This document shows, piece by piece, positions 14,882 to 24,134 of a stretch of 64,000 nucleotides of DNA. The notes beneath the pieces were generated by a model. That model was not told the origin of the DNA. It saw nothing but the letters and a program-made list of their open reading frames with translations, and searched no databases. The stretch spans positions 1 through 64,000 of the forward strand of contig NZ_PYGD01000007.1 in NCBI RefSeq assembly GCF_003014535.1. The letters are read 5' to 3'. Position numbers and translations under genes: made by a program. Position 1 is the first letter of the stretch; every line of letters starts with the position of its first letter. Source of the DNA: Taibaiella chishuiensis. GTDB taxonomy: Bacteria > Bacteroidota > Bacteroidia > Chitinophagales > Chitinophagaceae.

Positions 14882-17800
14882 TTAGTAGATAACATAATGG
14901 GTACGGGACAGGATATGCCCTTCCTGGTTGCGTACAATAGTGGGGCGGCCCAGGCCATCGTACTCGTAATAGGTAATACGGCCTGCGGCATCGGTTGCCG
15001 AGCTGGCTCCGCACAAGGGCTTATAGGTCCAGTTCTGCATCATGCTGCCCTCGGGGAACAGCCGTACCTCGTCGACGTACACGGTGGCGCCACTGGCAGA
15101 AAGCGTGATTGTTCCCGGGCCTGTAACACTGACTTTGCCCTGGTAATAAACCCAGTCGTTACTACTGTAAAGCGCCATTACGGAAAGTCCCTGTCCATAA
15201 CCGAATACAGCAGGCACGCCGCCCTTGGCCCAGAAGCCGAGTATATAGGTCTTGCCTGCGGCAGGACCACTGATGTTGAGACTACCCTGTGGCAGACCAA
15301 GAGCGTTGAGCGCATAAGCCATGTTACCGCTGATAGTACCGGCTGCGCTGCTGAGCCCGGAAGCTAAATAGCTGATCCGGCCCTGGGTAATGGTACTGCC
15401 CGCAGCCCCGCCCCGCTCGAAGCTGGTATAGGCAATCTCGTTGTAACGGGCATTGCTGACTTCGGCCAGCTTGTTGCCTGTAGCCGTATCCCAGATCATG
15501 GCTTTGTAGATACCCTGATCCAGCAGTTGTGTTTCCAGCGGGTTGCCTTTGGTATCGTACTGCTTTACCTCGCTTACTTTTACGAAGGAGCCGACGGCAT
15601 CGCCATTGTAGGCGCTGCGGATCTTGTTGTACCGGGCCGACAAGGGACCTGCGGTAGTTACACCGGTATAGGTGGCATAAGGAATACTGCTACCGGTCTG
15701 CAGGGTATGCAGGCTTTGCGAGCGCAGCAGGCCATCGCCGTATTGAAAGCCTGTGATACTGGCGTCCATTAATTTTTTATTGGAGGGTGTATTAAACCCG
15801 GTGGTACCCAGGTTCCAACGCTCCATACCCACCAGCTTTTCGATCTTATCGGCATTCATGCCATAGAGGTAACCCAGGCCGGTAGGGGCGCCGGGGTTAT
15901 TGCCTTCGACCACATCGTAGTTATAAGTGTTTTCGGTAAGCGTATATATACCGCGGCTGTTCAGCGTTTTAATCCATTTCAAATTATCATGGCTATCATA
16001 ACCGTATTGTACATTGTCGCTTATACTGCCTCCGCTTACAAATTTTTCAGACAGGGTGCCGGTCAGTAAGGCTTTGCCGCTATAGGGCCGGTAGGTGTCT
16101 GTAGCGATCACCGGATCGGTAAAAGGATTGATATTGCCGTTGAGCTGGGCACGCATCGTTTTTACATTATCCAGCAAGGGCGCCGAGGCGTTCAGGTCCA
16201 GGACTTCACTATAGGTATTGGTCACCTTCGACAGCACCTGGTTGTTCTGGTCGTATTCGGTGGTCTGCAAGGGCAGGCCCAGCATCCAGTCTTTAATGTA
16301 TTGCCGGTCGGTATAGGGCTCCTGGTAATAATTACGCGTACCGCGGTTCAGCAAATAAGTATCCACACCGGTTACCAGGTTGGAAAACACGTATTCGGTA
16401 CGTCCCATCAGGTTGCCCGACTGGTCTTTTACTTCGGCCTTTACCTGGCTGTACCCATGGTTGGAGCCATTGATCAACTGCAGCGGGCTGATGCGGTAGG
16501 GGCCGGCTATATAGTCCTGGCGCGCCCAGCTACCCATAGTGCCTGTTACCTTACTCAGGTAATGGAAGTAACCACCGGTAAGGAACCGCTGGCCGCCGCC
16601 ATAAGTAAAGCTCGTAACACGGGCATTGCCGGCATAGTGTTTATCGGTTTCGGTTATGGTTTTGATCCGCAGACCATCGTTATCGTTCTGGCCCATAAAC
16701 CAGCTGTCGGAAGGCAGGTTGGGAATCTTGTTTTGCAAATCGCTGTTCAGCTCATAGGTAAAGGAGACCGTTCCGCCATAGGCATTGGTCATCTGTACCA
16801 GGTTGGCCGCGCCGATCACATTCACATTAGTTGCTGCAGAACGGTCCACACCCCTGGTCGTAGTACCGATGGTATGCAAGGGCACGTTATCGCCCAGCAC
16901 GCTACCGCCTGCCGAAGCATTGCTGTACCCGAAACGGTCCAGTTGCCCGCTCGTACGGCGGGGTAACTTATAAGGCGAATAGGCAAAGCGGTAATAAGGT
17001 TCCGCAACACTGCCATCGCAGCTCTTCATACTGATACCCCGCAGAACCATTCGTCCGCCGCTCAGGTTATTGTAATCGCAATCGGGTACGAGATAACCGG
17101 GAATAGAATCGACAACGCCGAAACCGGCAGCATGCCAGCCGCGGTCCAGTACATAACGGATACAGTCTGCCGAACCGGTTGCCTGGATCGCTATCTCTTT
17201 AAGCGCCCCAAGACAAGGCACGATACCCGGGTTGGAACCCAGGGTATCGTAGGAAAAAATAGCACGGGTACCATTGGGATACCGGATACGCAACAACCGC
17301 AGGCTGCTGCGGCCCATATCCTCGGTCGACACCCAGTTAAACCCATTGCTGTTGATGCTCTTCGCCGCGCCTGTTACCACATTTTCCGTGTATTGGTAGT
17401 TGGCATAAAGGTTAAAATCCTTTTCGTTGGCATCAGCGTATTCGTAACGGATCTCACTGCCTTCGGCAAAAACGATGCGGCTGATCGCCCAGCGGCTGAT
17501 GTACCGGTAGTCCATCAACAGGTTGTTGTTTACCGTATCGTGGTTGGTTACACGGCCATTGGCATACTCGTCCGGTTCAAAATAATAGCGGTTGCCCGAT
17601 TCGTCGGTAACGATAAATTTCAGATCGTAGTTGGTCTGTTGTTTTTCAATACGCACCCTGCGGTTGGGATGGGTAAATACAGCTCCATTTTCGCCGATGC
17701 TGAAGGTGAAATTCAGGTTGCCTGCCGACACCACGAAATCATCGTTTTCGCCGTCGGCCTGGGTATAGGCATCTACGCCCAGGGTATACACCTTCCAGCG

Positions 17801-18208
17801 TCCACGCGCATACATAACGGGTTGACCCGGAGCCGGGGCTATCGAGTGACCTTGCTCCAATTCATCGGGCAGGTCCTTGAGCACCCTGCTGATGCTGCCA
17901 CCGGCATTGATCGTCCAGTGCAGGCCTGCGAGGCCGGCTATCTCATCCACACGTATGCCTTTGGTATTATAACCGAAGGAGACACCGTAACTGCCATGGT
18001 CGTTGCTGAAATCGTAGATCGGGATGGTCACATTGATGCTGCCATCGTACAGGTTGGGACTGTAACTATTGCCGATACTGCTGTTTTTACCCGTAACACC
18101 GGGCATGAACTTGGCATCCGGTTTGGGAGCGCCTGCCTGGCCGTAGCCATAAACCGCCGCAAGCAGCAGCATAACGCTGCAGCCGAGTTGCCGCAAAATC
18201 TGTTTCAT
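14882..18208 (-). CDS. Secreted YD-repeat protein, Rhs partner without a tip
   Basis: 1108 residues with a signal peptide (cleaved near GYGQA, residue 25). The N-terminal region (INVTIPIYDF, GLAGLHWTINAGGSISR) is typical of the large protein found immediately upstream of DUF6443 Rhs toxins in Bacteroidota and resembles the SpvB/TcB type N-terminus. It ends in a YD repeat (YYEYDGLGRPTIVRNQEGH) with no core-end motif and no toxin. The stop lies 24 nt before the Rhs gene, so they form one operon. A role in the encapsulating shell or export of the toxin is inferred. Confidence 0.75.
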   Translation of the reverse strand: MKQILRQLGCSVMLLLAAVYGYGQAGAPKPDAKFMPGVTGKNSSIGNSYSPNLYDGSINVTIPIYDFSNDHGSYGVSFGYNTKGIRVDEIAGLAGLHWTINAGGSISRVLKDLPDELEQGHSIAPAPGQPVMYARGRWKVYTLGVDAYTQADGENDDFVVSAGNLNFTFSIGENGAVFTHPNRRVRIEKQQTNYDLKFIVTDESGNRYYFEPDEYANGRVTNHDTVNNNLLMDYRYISRWAISRIVFAEGSEIRYEYADANEKDFNLYANYQYTENVVTGAAKSINSNGFNWVSTEDMGRSSLRLLRIRYPNGTRAIFSYDTLGSNPGIVPCLGALKEIAIQATGSADCIRYVLDRGWHAAGFGVVDSIPGYLVPDCDYNNLSGGRMVLRGISMKSCDGSVAEPYYRFAYSPYKLPRRTSGQLDRFGYSNASAGGSVLGDNVPLHTIGTTTRGVDRSAATNVNVIGAANLVQMTNAYGGTVSFTYELNSDLQNKIPNLPSDSWFMGQNDNDGLRIKTITETDKHYAGNARVTSFTYGGGQRFLTGGYFHYLSKVTGTMGSWARQDYIAGPYRISPLQLINGSNHGYSQVKAEVKDQSGNLMGRTEYVFSNLVTGVDTYLLNRGTRNYYQEPYTDRQYIKDWMLGLPLQTTEYDQNNQVLSKVTNTYSEVLDLNASAPLLDNVKTMRAQLNGNINPFTDPVIATDTYRPYSGKALLTGTLSEKFVSGGSISDNVQYGYDSHDNLKWIKTLNSRGIYTLTENTYNYDVVEGNNPGAPTGLGYLYGMNADKIEKLVGMERWNLGTTGFNTPSNKKLMDASITGFQYGDGLLRSQSLHTLQTGSSIPYATYTGVTTAGPLSARYNKIRSAYNGDAVGSFVKVSEVKQYDTKGNPLETQLLDQGIYKAMIWDTATGNKLAEVSNARYNEIAYTSFERGGAAGSTITQGRISYLASGLSSAAGTISGNMAYALNALGLPQGSLNISGPAAGKTYILGFWAKGGVPAVFGYGQGLSVMALYSSNDWVYYQGKVSVTGPGTITLSASGATVYVDEVRLFPEGSMMQNWTYKPLCGASSATDAAGRITYYEYDGLGRPTIVRNQEGHILSRTHYVIY

Positions 18209-18326
18209 GTTGAAGGGATTATAACCGTTTTAAAAACGCTGCAAATTCCGTGTTGCTACCGCCATATCCCGGCGTAGTCTCCCGCGTTTCACAGGTTTTT
18301 TAACTGTATTTTATCAAAATTTTGCG

Positions 18327-18355
18327 CAAAAATAAACATTTTGAAAACAAAACAA
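18327..18355 (-). promoter_or_regulatory. Predicted Bacteroidota promoter of the Rhs operon
   Basis: On the minus strand TTG is followed after 18 bases by TATTTTTG, matching the Bacteroidota -33 TTG and -7 TAnnTTTG consensus. It lies about 120 bases upstream of the gene starting at 18208. The rest of 18209-18501 is AT-rich without other visible elements. Confidence 0.55.
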
Positions 18356-18501
18356 ACTATTCTTATATTATTTTATCTACAAGTATTAAACGAATCAATA
18401 AATTGATTTACAAATACATATGTTATTTTACATGCCGAATTACATATAAAATGCGCTATCTGATTGAATTTCAAGGATAAATCAAAAGTTATTAAAAGCA
18501 C

Positions 18502-18529
18502 AAAAAAGCCCGCGGCCAAAGCCGCGGGC
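18502..18529 (-). terminator. Rho-independent terminator of the DUF1579 gene
   Basis: A nine-pair stem GCCCGCGGC/GCCGCGGGC with a four-base loop is followed on the minus strand by six Ts. It lies 25 nt after the stop at 18554. Confidence 0.9.
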
Positions 18530-18553
18530 AGGAATAAGGGGAATTAGAAAAAA

Positions 18554-19213
18554 TTATTTTTTCCGGGTAAATTTAATTTCCATGTTTTTATACTGTTTGC
18601 CGGTCGCCGGATCCGGGCCATACATCTCCATCGTATGATGATCGTCGTCGATAAAGGTGTTGATTTCTTTCACATCGCATTCCCTGCCGGTAGCCGGATC
18701 GGTCATTTTACCGGTCATGGTAATCACTTTGCCCGAGGCATCGGCTTTACCCTCCATATGCATCATGCCGGTACCCATATTATCGATCCAGGTGCTTATG
18801 TACGCTTTTTTACTGTTATCGTATCCCATAATCGCCATGCCCTCGAATGGCTGTCCCATAAAGCTACCGGAGAAAGTAGTAACATCGTAACGGCCGCCCA
18901 TGGCCATTTTGCTGACACAGGATGATTTGCTGGTCATTGGCGGAGCGCCCGGCGCCATCCACATCGTGGTCTCGCCTTCCCAGTTACCGGCGCCTTTGGC
19001 CATGGCCTTATGCGGTTCGCCGGGTGTGGCATACTCCATCCAGGCTTTCATGGCCGTAGCACTGTCTACAGGTTTCCACTCCTTTTCGGGATCGCCGGCC
19101 GGCGTTGCCGCTACAGTTGTCTTTGCCGTATCGGTAGCGCCGGTTTTGTCGGAAGCCGGGTTGTTACAGGCGGCCAGCAATACAACGGCCGTAAGCATAA
19201 GTGTTGTTTTCAT
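18554..19213 (-). CDS. DUF1579 family lipoprotein
   Basis: 219 residues from ATG 19213; a longer frame begins upstream but the signal peptide starts here. The lipobox LLAAC puts the lipidated Cys at about residue 16, followed by a Thr/Ala-rich linker. The body has the DUF1579 pattern: a GNWEGETTMW segment, MGGRYDVTTFSGSFMGQPFEGM, and a later MEGKADASGKVITMTG. Members of this family are calycin-like proteins of unknown ligand. It is monocistronic with its own terminator. Confidence 0.8.
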   Translation of the reverse strand: MKTTLMLTAVVLLAACNNPASDKTGATDTAKTTVAATPAGDPEKEWKPVDSATAMKAWMEYATPGEPHKAMAKGAGNWEGETTMWMAPGAPPMTSKSSCVSKMAMGGRYDVTTFSGSFMGQPFEGMAIMGYDNSKKAYISTWIDNMGTGMMHMEGKADASGKVITMTGKMTDPATGRECDVKEINTFIDDDHHTMEMYGPDPATGKQYKNMEIKFTRKK

Positions 19214-19318
19214 AGTTAACGTTTTTAGATTACGTTTTTGATGCGACAGCAAGATAAGAAAATTTCAAAACATTACATTTTTACAGATTCATTATTTCAA
19301 AAATTTCCCTGCAGGTAT

Positions 19319-19352
19319 AAAAAAAGCAGGCAATAAGAATTGCCTGCTTTTC
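19319..19352 (-). terminator. Terminator downstream of the ABC-F gene
   Basis: Stem AGCAGGCAA/TTGCCTGCT with a six-base loop, A-run on one side and T-run on the other, so it can work in both directions. It follows the ABC-F stop by 17 nt on the minus strand. Confidence 0.85.
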
Positions 19353-19369
19353 CAGAATTATGATGCTAT

Positions 19370-20998
19370 TTACGCATGCACCCCGTACATTTCGGCACGC
19401 AGTTGTTTTACTTTTTCATCGTTGATATACTCGTCGAATGGCATTTCACGATCGATCAGGCCGCCCGGTGTGATTTCGAGGATACGGTCACAAACGGTCT
19501 GGGTCAACTCATGGTCACGGGAAGTAAAAATCGTCGTGCCCCTGAAGTCTTTCATACCGTTGTTGAGCGCCGTGATCGATTCCAGGTCCAGGTGGTTGGT
19601 CGGCTCGTCGAACATCAGCAGGTTACCTTTCTGCATCATCATACGGCTCAGCATGCAACGCACTTTTTCGCCACCGCTCAGTACGGTACATTTCTTCTGT
19701 GTTTCTTCGCCGCTGAACAACATACGTCCCAGGAAGCCCCGGATAAAGGTTTCATCCTTTTCTTCAGAATACTGGCGCAGCCAGTCTACCAGGTTCAGGT
19801 CCTTGCCCTCGAAGTATTCGGTATTGTCGGCTGGCAGGTAAGCCGGGGTAATGGTTACGCCCCAACGGAACTCGCCGTCGAAATCTTTATCCTCGCCATT
19901 CAGTATTTTGTAAAATGCGGTGGTCGCCAAACTGTTTTCGGAGATCACAGTTACTTTCTGACCGCGTTTCAGGTCGAAGCTGATATCTTTAAACATCACT
20001 TCGCCGTTGAGGGTTTTGCCCAGGCCTTTTACTTCGATGATCTGGTCGCCGGCCTCGCGCACCTGGTTATTGAACAGGATGGCAGGGTATTTACGGTTAG
20101 AAGGCTGCATGTCTTCCAGCTTGATCTTATCCAACGCTTTCTTACGGCTGGTTGCCTGCTTGGATTTAGAGGCATTGGCCGAGAAGCGGGCGATAAACTC
20201 TTTCAGTTCTGCGATCTTGTCTTCGGCCTTACGGTTCTGGTCGGAACGCTGCTTCAGCAATAACTGGCTGGATTCGTACCAGAAGGAATAGTTACCGGAG
20301 AACACATTGATCTTTCCGAAATCGATGTCCGCAACGGCGGTACATACGGTATCGAGGAAGTGACGGTCATGCGATACCACCAATACCACCTTATCATAGT
20401 CGGCCAGGAAGTTCTCCAGCCAGCCTATGGTCTGCAGATCCAGGTCATTGGTCGGTTCATCGAGCAGCAGGATGTCGGGGTTACCGAACAGGGCCTGTGC
20501 AAGGAGCACCCTTACCTTATCGTTACCATCGAGGTCCTTTACGTACATGGTGTGTTTGTTCTCCTTCACACCGAGGCTGCTCAGCAGGGTTGCTGCGTCG
20601 CTTTCGGCGTTCCAGCCGTCCATTTCGCCAAAAGTAGCTTCCAGTTCGCCGGCACGCATACCGTCTTCTTCTGTAAAATCTTCCTTGGCATAGATGGCAT
20701 CCTTTTCCTGCATGATTTTGTACAGGACTTCGTTGCCCATAATAACGGCCTGGAGTACCTGGATATCGTCAAATTTGTGGTGATCCTGCTTCAACACACT
20801 CATACGCTGCCCTTTGGTGATCTCTACGCGACCGCTGGTGGGCTCGATCTCACCGGAAAGGATCTTCAGGAACGTAGACTTGCCGGCTCCGTTGGCGCCG
20901 ATAATGCCATAACAGTTTCCTTCTGTAAATTTGATATTTACATCTTCAAATAAAATACGCTTGCCGTAGCGAAGCGACAAATTAGATACATTAATCAT
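19370..20998 (-). CDS. ABC-F family ATPase (YbiT-like)
   Basis: 542 residues with two nucleotide-binding domains and no membrane segments, joined by a charged linker (about 240-320). Domain 1 has Walker A GANGAGKST, Walker B LLLDEPTNDLD and VVSHDRHFL, but its signature is DLDGNDKVRVLLAQ in place of LSGGE. Domain 2 has a normal signature (LSGGEKVRCML) and Walker B, but Walker A is replaced by SENSLATTAFYKIL. ABC-F proteins act on ribosomes. The pattern of one intact Walker A and one intact signature would allow a single composite ATP site. It is divergent from sucD. Confidence 0.88.
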   Translation of the reverse strand: MINVSNLSLRYGKRILFEDVNIKFTEGNCYGIIGANGAGKSTFLKILSGEIEPTSGRVEITKGQRMSVLKQDHHKFDDIQVLQAVIMGNEVLYKIMQEKDAIYAKEDFTEEDGMRAGELEATFGEMDGWNAESDAATLLSSLGVKENKHTMYVKDLDGNDKVRVLLAQALFGNPDILLLDEPTNDLDLQTIGWLENFLADYDKVVLVVSHDRHFLDTVCTAVADIDFGKINVFSGNYSFWYESSQLLLKQRSDQNRKAEDKIAELKEFIARFSANASKSKQATSRKKALDKIKLEDMQPSNRKYPAILFNNQVREAGDQIIEVKGLGKTLNGEVMFKDISFDLKRGQKVTVISENSLATTAFYKILNGEDKDFDGEFRWGVTITPAYLPADNTEYFEGKDLNLVDWLRQYSEEKDETFIRGFLGRMLFSGEETQKKCTVLSGGEKVRCMLSRMMMQKGNLLMFDEPTNHLDLESITALNNGMKDFRGTTIFTSRDHELTQTVCDRILEITPGGLIDREMPFDEYINDEKVKQLRAEMYGVHA

Positions 20999-21072
20999 TG
21001 TATAATAAAAACTGGAAAAGTACGAATAATAATTACCGGAAAAAGATAATAAAACATCTCTTTAAAGGGCTG

Positions 21073-21102
21073 CAAAGGTACGAAGATTATGGAGATTATA
21101 AA
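21073..21102 (-). promoter_or_regulatory. Predicted promoter of the ABC-F gene
   Basis: TACCTTTG on the minus strand (21073-21080) with TTT in place of TTG 19 bases further upstream. It lies 75 bases before the start codon and within 30 bases of the sucD promoter on the other strand. Confidence 0.5.
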
Positions 21103-21106
21103 TGCT

Positions 21107-21136
21107 TTGTGATTATCTTATCTTATCTTACCTTTG
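21107..21136 (+). promoter_or_regulatory. Predicted promoter of sucD
   Basis: TTG at 21107, 19 bases, then TACCTTTG at 21129, an exact fit to the Bacteroidota consensus. The spacer contains a TTATC triplet repeat (TTATCTTATCTTATC). It is 60 bases upstream of the sucD start. Confidence 0.7.
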
Positions 21137-21196
21137 CGCCACCCAAAAACGGCTGTTACCGGCCGTCCTTCTAAAATTGTAAATCTTTAATTAGCG

Positions 21197-22081
21197 ATGG
21201 CTGTATTAGTCAATAAGAATTCCAAAGTAATTGTACAGGGTTTTACCGGTACCGAAGGCACATTCCACGCCAGCCAGATGATCGAATACGGCACCAATGT
21301 TGTAGGTGGCGTTACCCCGGGTAAAGGCGGCTCTACCCACCTGGACCGTCCTGTGTTCAACACGGTGAAAGATGCGGTTACCCAGGCGGGCGCCGACACT
21401 TCTATTATTTTCGTACCACCGGCTTTTGCTGCCGATGCGATTATGGAAGCTGCTGACGCAGGTATTAAAGTAATTATCTGTATTACTGAAGGTATTCCGG
21501 TACAGGACATGGTTAAAGCCCGCGAATATATCAACGGCCGCGACTGCAGGCTGATCGGTCCTAACTGCCCCGGTGTAATCACTGCAGGCGAAGCGAAAGT
21601 AGGCATCATGCCCGGTTTCGTATTCAAACCAGGCCGTATCGGTATCGTTTCCAAATCAGGTACCTTAACTTACGAAGCTGCCGACCAGACTGTTAAAGCC
21701 GGTTTAGGTATCTCTACTGCAATCGGTATCGGTGGCGATCCCATTATCGGTACTACTACCAAAGAAGCGGTTGAACTGCTGATGAACGATCCTGAAACAG
21801 ACGGTATCATCATGATCGGTGAGATCGGCGGTAATATGGAAGCAGAAGCAGCCATGTGGCTGAAAGACAATATGCGTAAACCTGTGGTAGGCTTTATCGC
21901 CGGCCAGACAGCGCCTCCGGGCCGCCGTATGGGTCACGCAGGCGCTATCGTAGGCGGTGCAGACGATACTGCCGCTGCAAAAATGAAGATCATGAGCGAG
22001 TGTGGTATCAACGTGGTAGCAAGCCCTGCTGATATCGGCAAAACCATCGCCGCGGTAATCAACAAAGAAGTAGTAGCTTAA
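21197..22081 (+). CDS. sucD: Succinyl-CoA ligase (ADP-forming) subunit alpha
   Basis: 294 residues, the normal length. It catalyses, with SucC, the reversible conversion of succinyl-CoA, phosphate and ADP to succinate, CoA and ATP in the TCA cycle. The N-terminal CoA-binding Rossmann part has [13 protein letters not shown]; the ligase part has [11 protein letters not shown] and [13 protein letters not shown], in which His near residue 247 is the phosphorylated residue. sucC is not in the window; subunits are often unlinked in Bacteroidota. Followed by a strong terminator. Confidence 0.97.
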   Translation: MAVLVNKNSKVIVQGFTGTEGTFHASQMIEYGTNVVGGVTPGKGGSTHLDRPVFNTVKDAVTQAGADTSIIFVPPAFAADAIMEAADAGIKVIICITEGIPVQDMVKAREYINGRDCRLIGPNCPGVITAGEAKVGIMPGFVFKPGRIGIVSKSGTLTYEAADQTVKAGLGISTAIGIGGDPIIGTTTKEAVELLMNDPETDGIIMIGEIGGNMEAEAAMWLKDNMRKPVVGFIAGQTAPPGRRMGHAGAIVGGADDTAAAKMKIMSECGINVVASPADIGKTIAAVINKEVVA

Positions 22082-22105
22082 GCTTAATCCCTTAAGAGCT
22101 CCCAT

Positions 22106-22136
22106 AAAAAAGACCTGCAGCAATGCAGGTCTTTTT
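22106..22136 (+). terminator. Terminator of sucD
   Basis: AAAAAAGACCTGCA and TGCAGGTCTTTTT pair around GCAA; strong stem with T-run on plus and A-run upstream, so it could also stop transcription from the minus-strand gene at 22161. Confidence 0.9.
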
Positions 22137-22160
22137 GTATGTGGCTGATGCAACACGAAA

Positions 22161-22742
22161 CTAGGGCAACATCCGGTTGCGGATCATTTCCAGGTTCCGG
22201 ATTCCGCCTACAGGCATGATCTTAATGACCTTACTGCCCTTGGAAAGATAAAAATAATAAATGCTGTTGGAGCCCAGGATGCAGACCTCCTCGGCATCCC
22301 CGCTGTTGTAATTGAGTTTATAATCGTAATGCAGCGTACCGGTTGCGATCTTACGCTGCACGCCCAGGCCCTCGCCCACCCCGATACCGAGAAAAAAACA
22401 CAACAGCGTGAAGGCAAAACAACGGACAAAAATGCTGGAAAGCTGTGCGTCAATTTCCTCCTTACTCATAACCTGTCCCCCTTTACCGGCTTTAGCCTTT
22501 TGCCGGGCATAATAAACCGAGATACCATACGACGAGACGATCACGATACCCAGGGCGACCAATAGCAACGGATGCAGGGTCAGGGTAGCGATCGGGCTGA
22601 TCAGCACGTCCATTATGGTCGCATATTTCAGGTAATTGATGCCTAACTGGTAATAATAAACACTTTCTTTCAGGATGCCCATAACGACAAGAAAAAGGTA
22701 GCCGAAAGGCAGCATTTTCTGAAAGCTGTCAGAAATTTTCAT
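22161..22742 (-). CDS. Membrane protein of unknown function
   Basis: 193 residues from ATG 22742, chosen because the longer frame overlaps the upstream transporter gene's end. Hydrophobic segments lie at about 11-28, 46-75 and 107-128, with a basic loop (YYARQKAKAGKGG) between the second and third. A soluble C-terminal domain of about 60 residues has a beta-rich pattern ending in GGIRNLEMIRNRMLP. No family recognised. It starts 52 nt after the stop of the MFS gene and is probably read with it. Confidence 0.6.
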   Translation of the reverse strand: MKISDSFQKMLPFGYLFLVVMGILKESVYYYQLGINYLKYATIMDVLISPIATLTLHPLLLVALGIVIVSSYGISVYYARQKAKAGKGGQVMSKEEIDAQLSSIFVRCFAFTLLCFFLGIGVGEGLGVQRKIATGTLHYDYKLNYNSGDAEEVCILGSNSIYYFYLSKGSKVIKIMPVGGIRNLEMIRNRMLP

Positions 22743-22794
22743 AAAGTAATATAGGGTTAGTTTTTGAGATGCAAGGAGTAGCTGTAGGAAGTAC

Positions 22795-24078
22795 TTACAC
22801 TTTTCCGGCAACCGTCTTGTCACGCACGGCATAACCTTTTACTGCAAAGTAGAGGATATAAAGATAACAAGGGATCATGAGCAGGTAAGCCGCCTGGCGG
22901 CTACCGGTCCATTCTGTAATCTTACCGTACAGGGGCGGCAATACCGCGCCACCTACGATGCCCATAACCAGCAAAGCGCCGCCGGTCTTGGTAAAGCGGC
23001 CCAGGTGCTGCAGCGACAAAGGCCATATGGCCGGCCACATTACCGAATTGGAAAAACCCAGTAAAGCAAAACACACCACGGCCTGGTAGCCGCTCAGGGT
23101 TACGGTACCGATCACCAACACGATACTTAAAATAACGGCTGCAATAAGTGCCTTACGCTGCGATATAAATTTCGGAATAGCCGCTATACTTAAAAAATAC
23201 CCCAGCAACAGGCCATAACCGGTATAAGAAGCAAAGGTCTTGGCCACTTCCAGTTTAAAACCCAGCGATTCGCCCAGGCCCGTAAAGGTATCGTAACTGA
23301 TCACTTCTACGCCTACATAAAAGAAAATGGCCATAGCGCCGAGTAACAGGTGCGGGAACTGCAGTACGCTGGTCTTCTGTTTCGAGTATTGCGTATCGGT
23401 GTTTTCTTCCTCCTCTTTAATTTCGGGCAGGTGCACGAAGGATAGGGCGATGGCCAACACGGAAAGTGATATCGCAATGATGATGTAAGGCGTGATTACG
23501 CGCGAAGCCAGGACATCGAGCCCTGCGGCCTTTTCGAGCGGCTCCAGCGTAAGCAGGCGGGTCTTGAGCTCATCTACATTTTTAAGCGTTATGCTGCCGA
23601 GAATAAGTACAGCCAGGATACCGGCCACCTTGTTACAGATGCCCATAATACTGATACGCTGCGCCGCACTTTCGATAGGTCCCAGCACGGTTACATAAGG
23701 ATTGGATGCTGTCTGCAGCAGGGCCAGCCCCGAGCCGATAATAAAGAGGCCCGTAAGGAACAAGGGGTAATTGCGGCTTTGTGCCGCAGGTATGAACAAC
23801 AAAGCGCCAATGGCCATCACGAACAGGCCCAGCGACATACCCCGCTTAAAGCCCGTCTTGCGCAGCACCGCCGCCGAGGGTATCGACATTACAAAATAAG
23901 CAGCAAAGAAAGCGGTAGCCACCAGGTAAGACTGGGTATCGCTAAGCTCACAGGCTATTTTCAGGTAAGGGATCAACTGGCTGTTGGACCAGGTGATAAA
24001 CCCGAAAATAAAAAAAAGACAACCGATCAGGAAAAGGGCAAAACCATAACTGTTATTATTTGTATTATTGTGTTTCAT
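22795..24078 (-). CDS. Sugar MFS transporter (FucP/NagP type)
   Basis: 427 residues with 12 predicted membrane helices. The N-terminus FFIFGFITWSNSQLIPYLK and the helix containing QTASNPYVTVLGP are hallmarks of the fucose/glucose/N-acetylglucosamine:H+ symporter branch of the major facilitator superfamily. It is inner-membrane and imports a monosaccharide. It is divergent from the ROK kinase 57 bp away, so the pair probably imports and phosphorylates the same sugar. The exact substrate cannot be read from the sequence. Confidence 0.88.
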   Translation of the reverse strand: MKHNNTNNNSYGFALFLIGCLFFIFGFITWSNSQLIPYLKIACELSDTQSYLVATAFFAAYFVMSIPSAAVLRKTGFKRGMSLGLFVMAIGALLFIPAAQSRNYPLFLTGLFIIGSGLALLQTASNPYVTVLGPIESAAQRISIMGICNKVAGILAVLILGSITLKNVDELKTRLLTLEPLEKAAGLDVLASRVITPYIIIAISLSVLAIALSFVHLPEIKEEEENTDTQYSKQKTSVLQFPHLLLGAMAIFFYVGVEVISYDTFTGLGESLGFKLEVAKTFASYTGYGLLLGYFLSIAAIPKFISQRKALIAAVILSIVLVIGTVTLSGYQAVVCFALLGFSNSVMWPAIWPLSLQHLGRFTKTGGALLVMGIVGGAVLPPLYGKITEWTGSRQAAYLLMIPCYLYILYFAVKGYAVRDKTVAGKV

Positions 24079-24134
24079 TGCTCGTGTAACGCGATTAGGT
24101 GCTAAACTTAATCTCTTTGCCTTAATTTTCCAAC

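Noticed and set aside
12000-18277. Long plus-strand frames opposite the Rhs genes (up to 381 codons)
   Set aside because: They are shadows of the GC-rich minus-strand coding sequence, which has signal peptides and YD repeats; the shadow products look unnatural.
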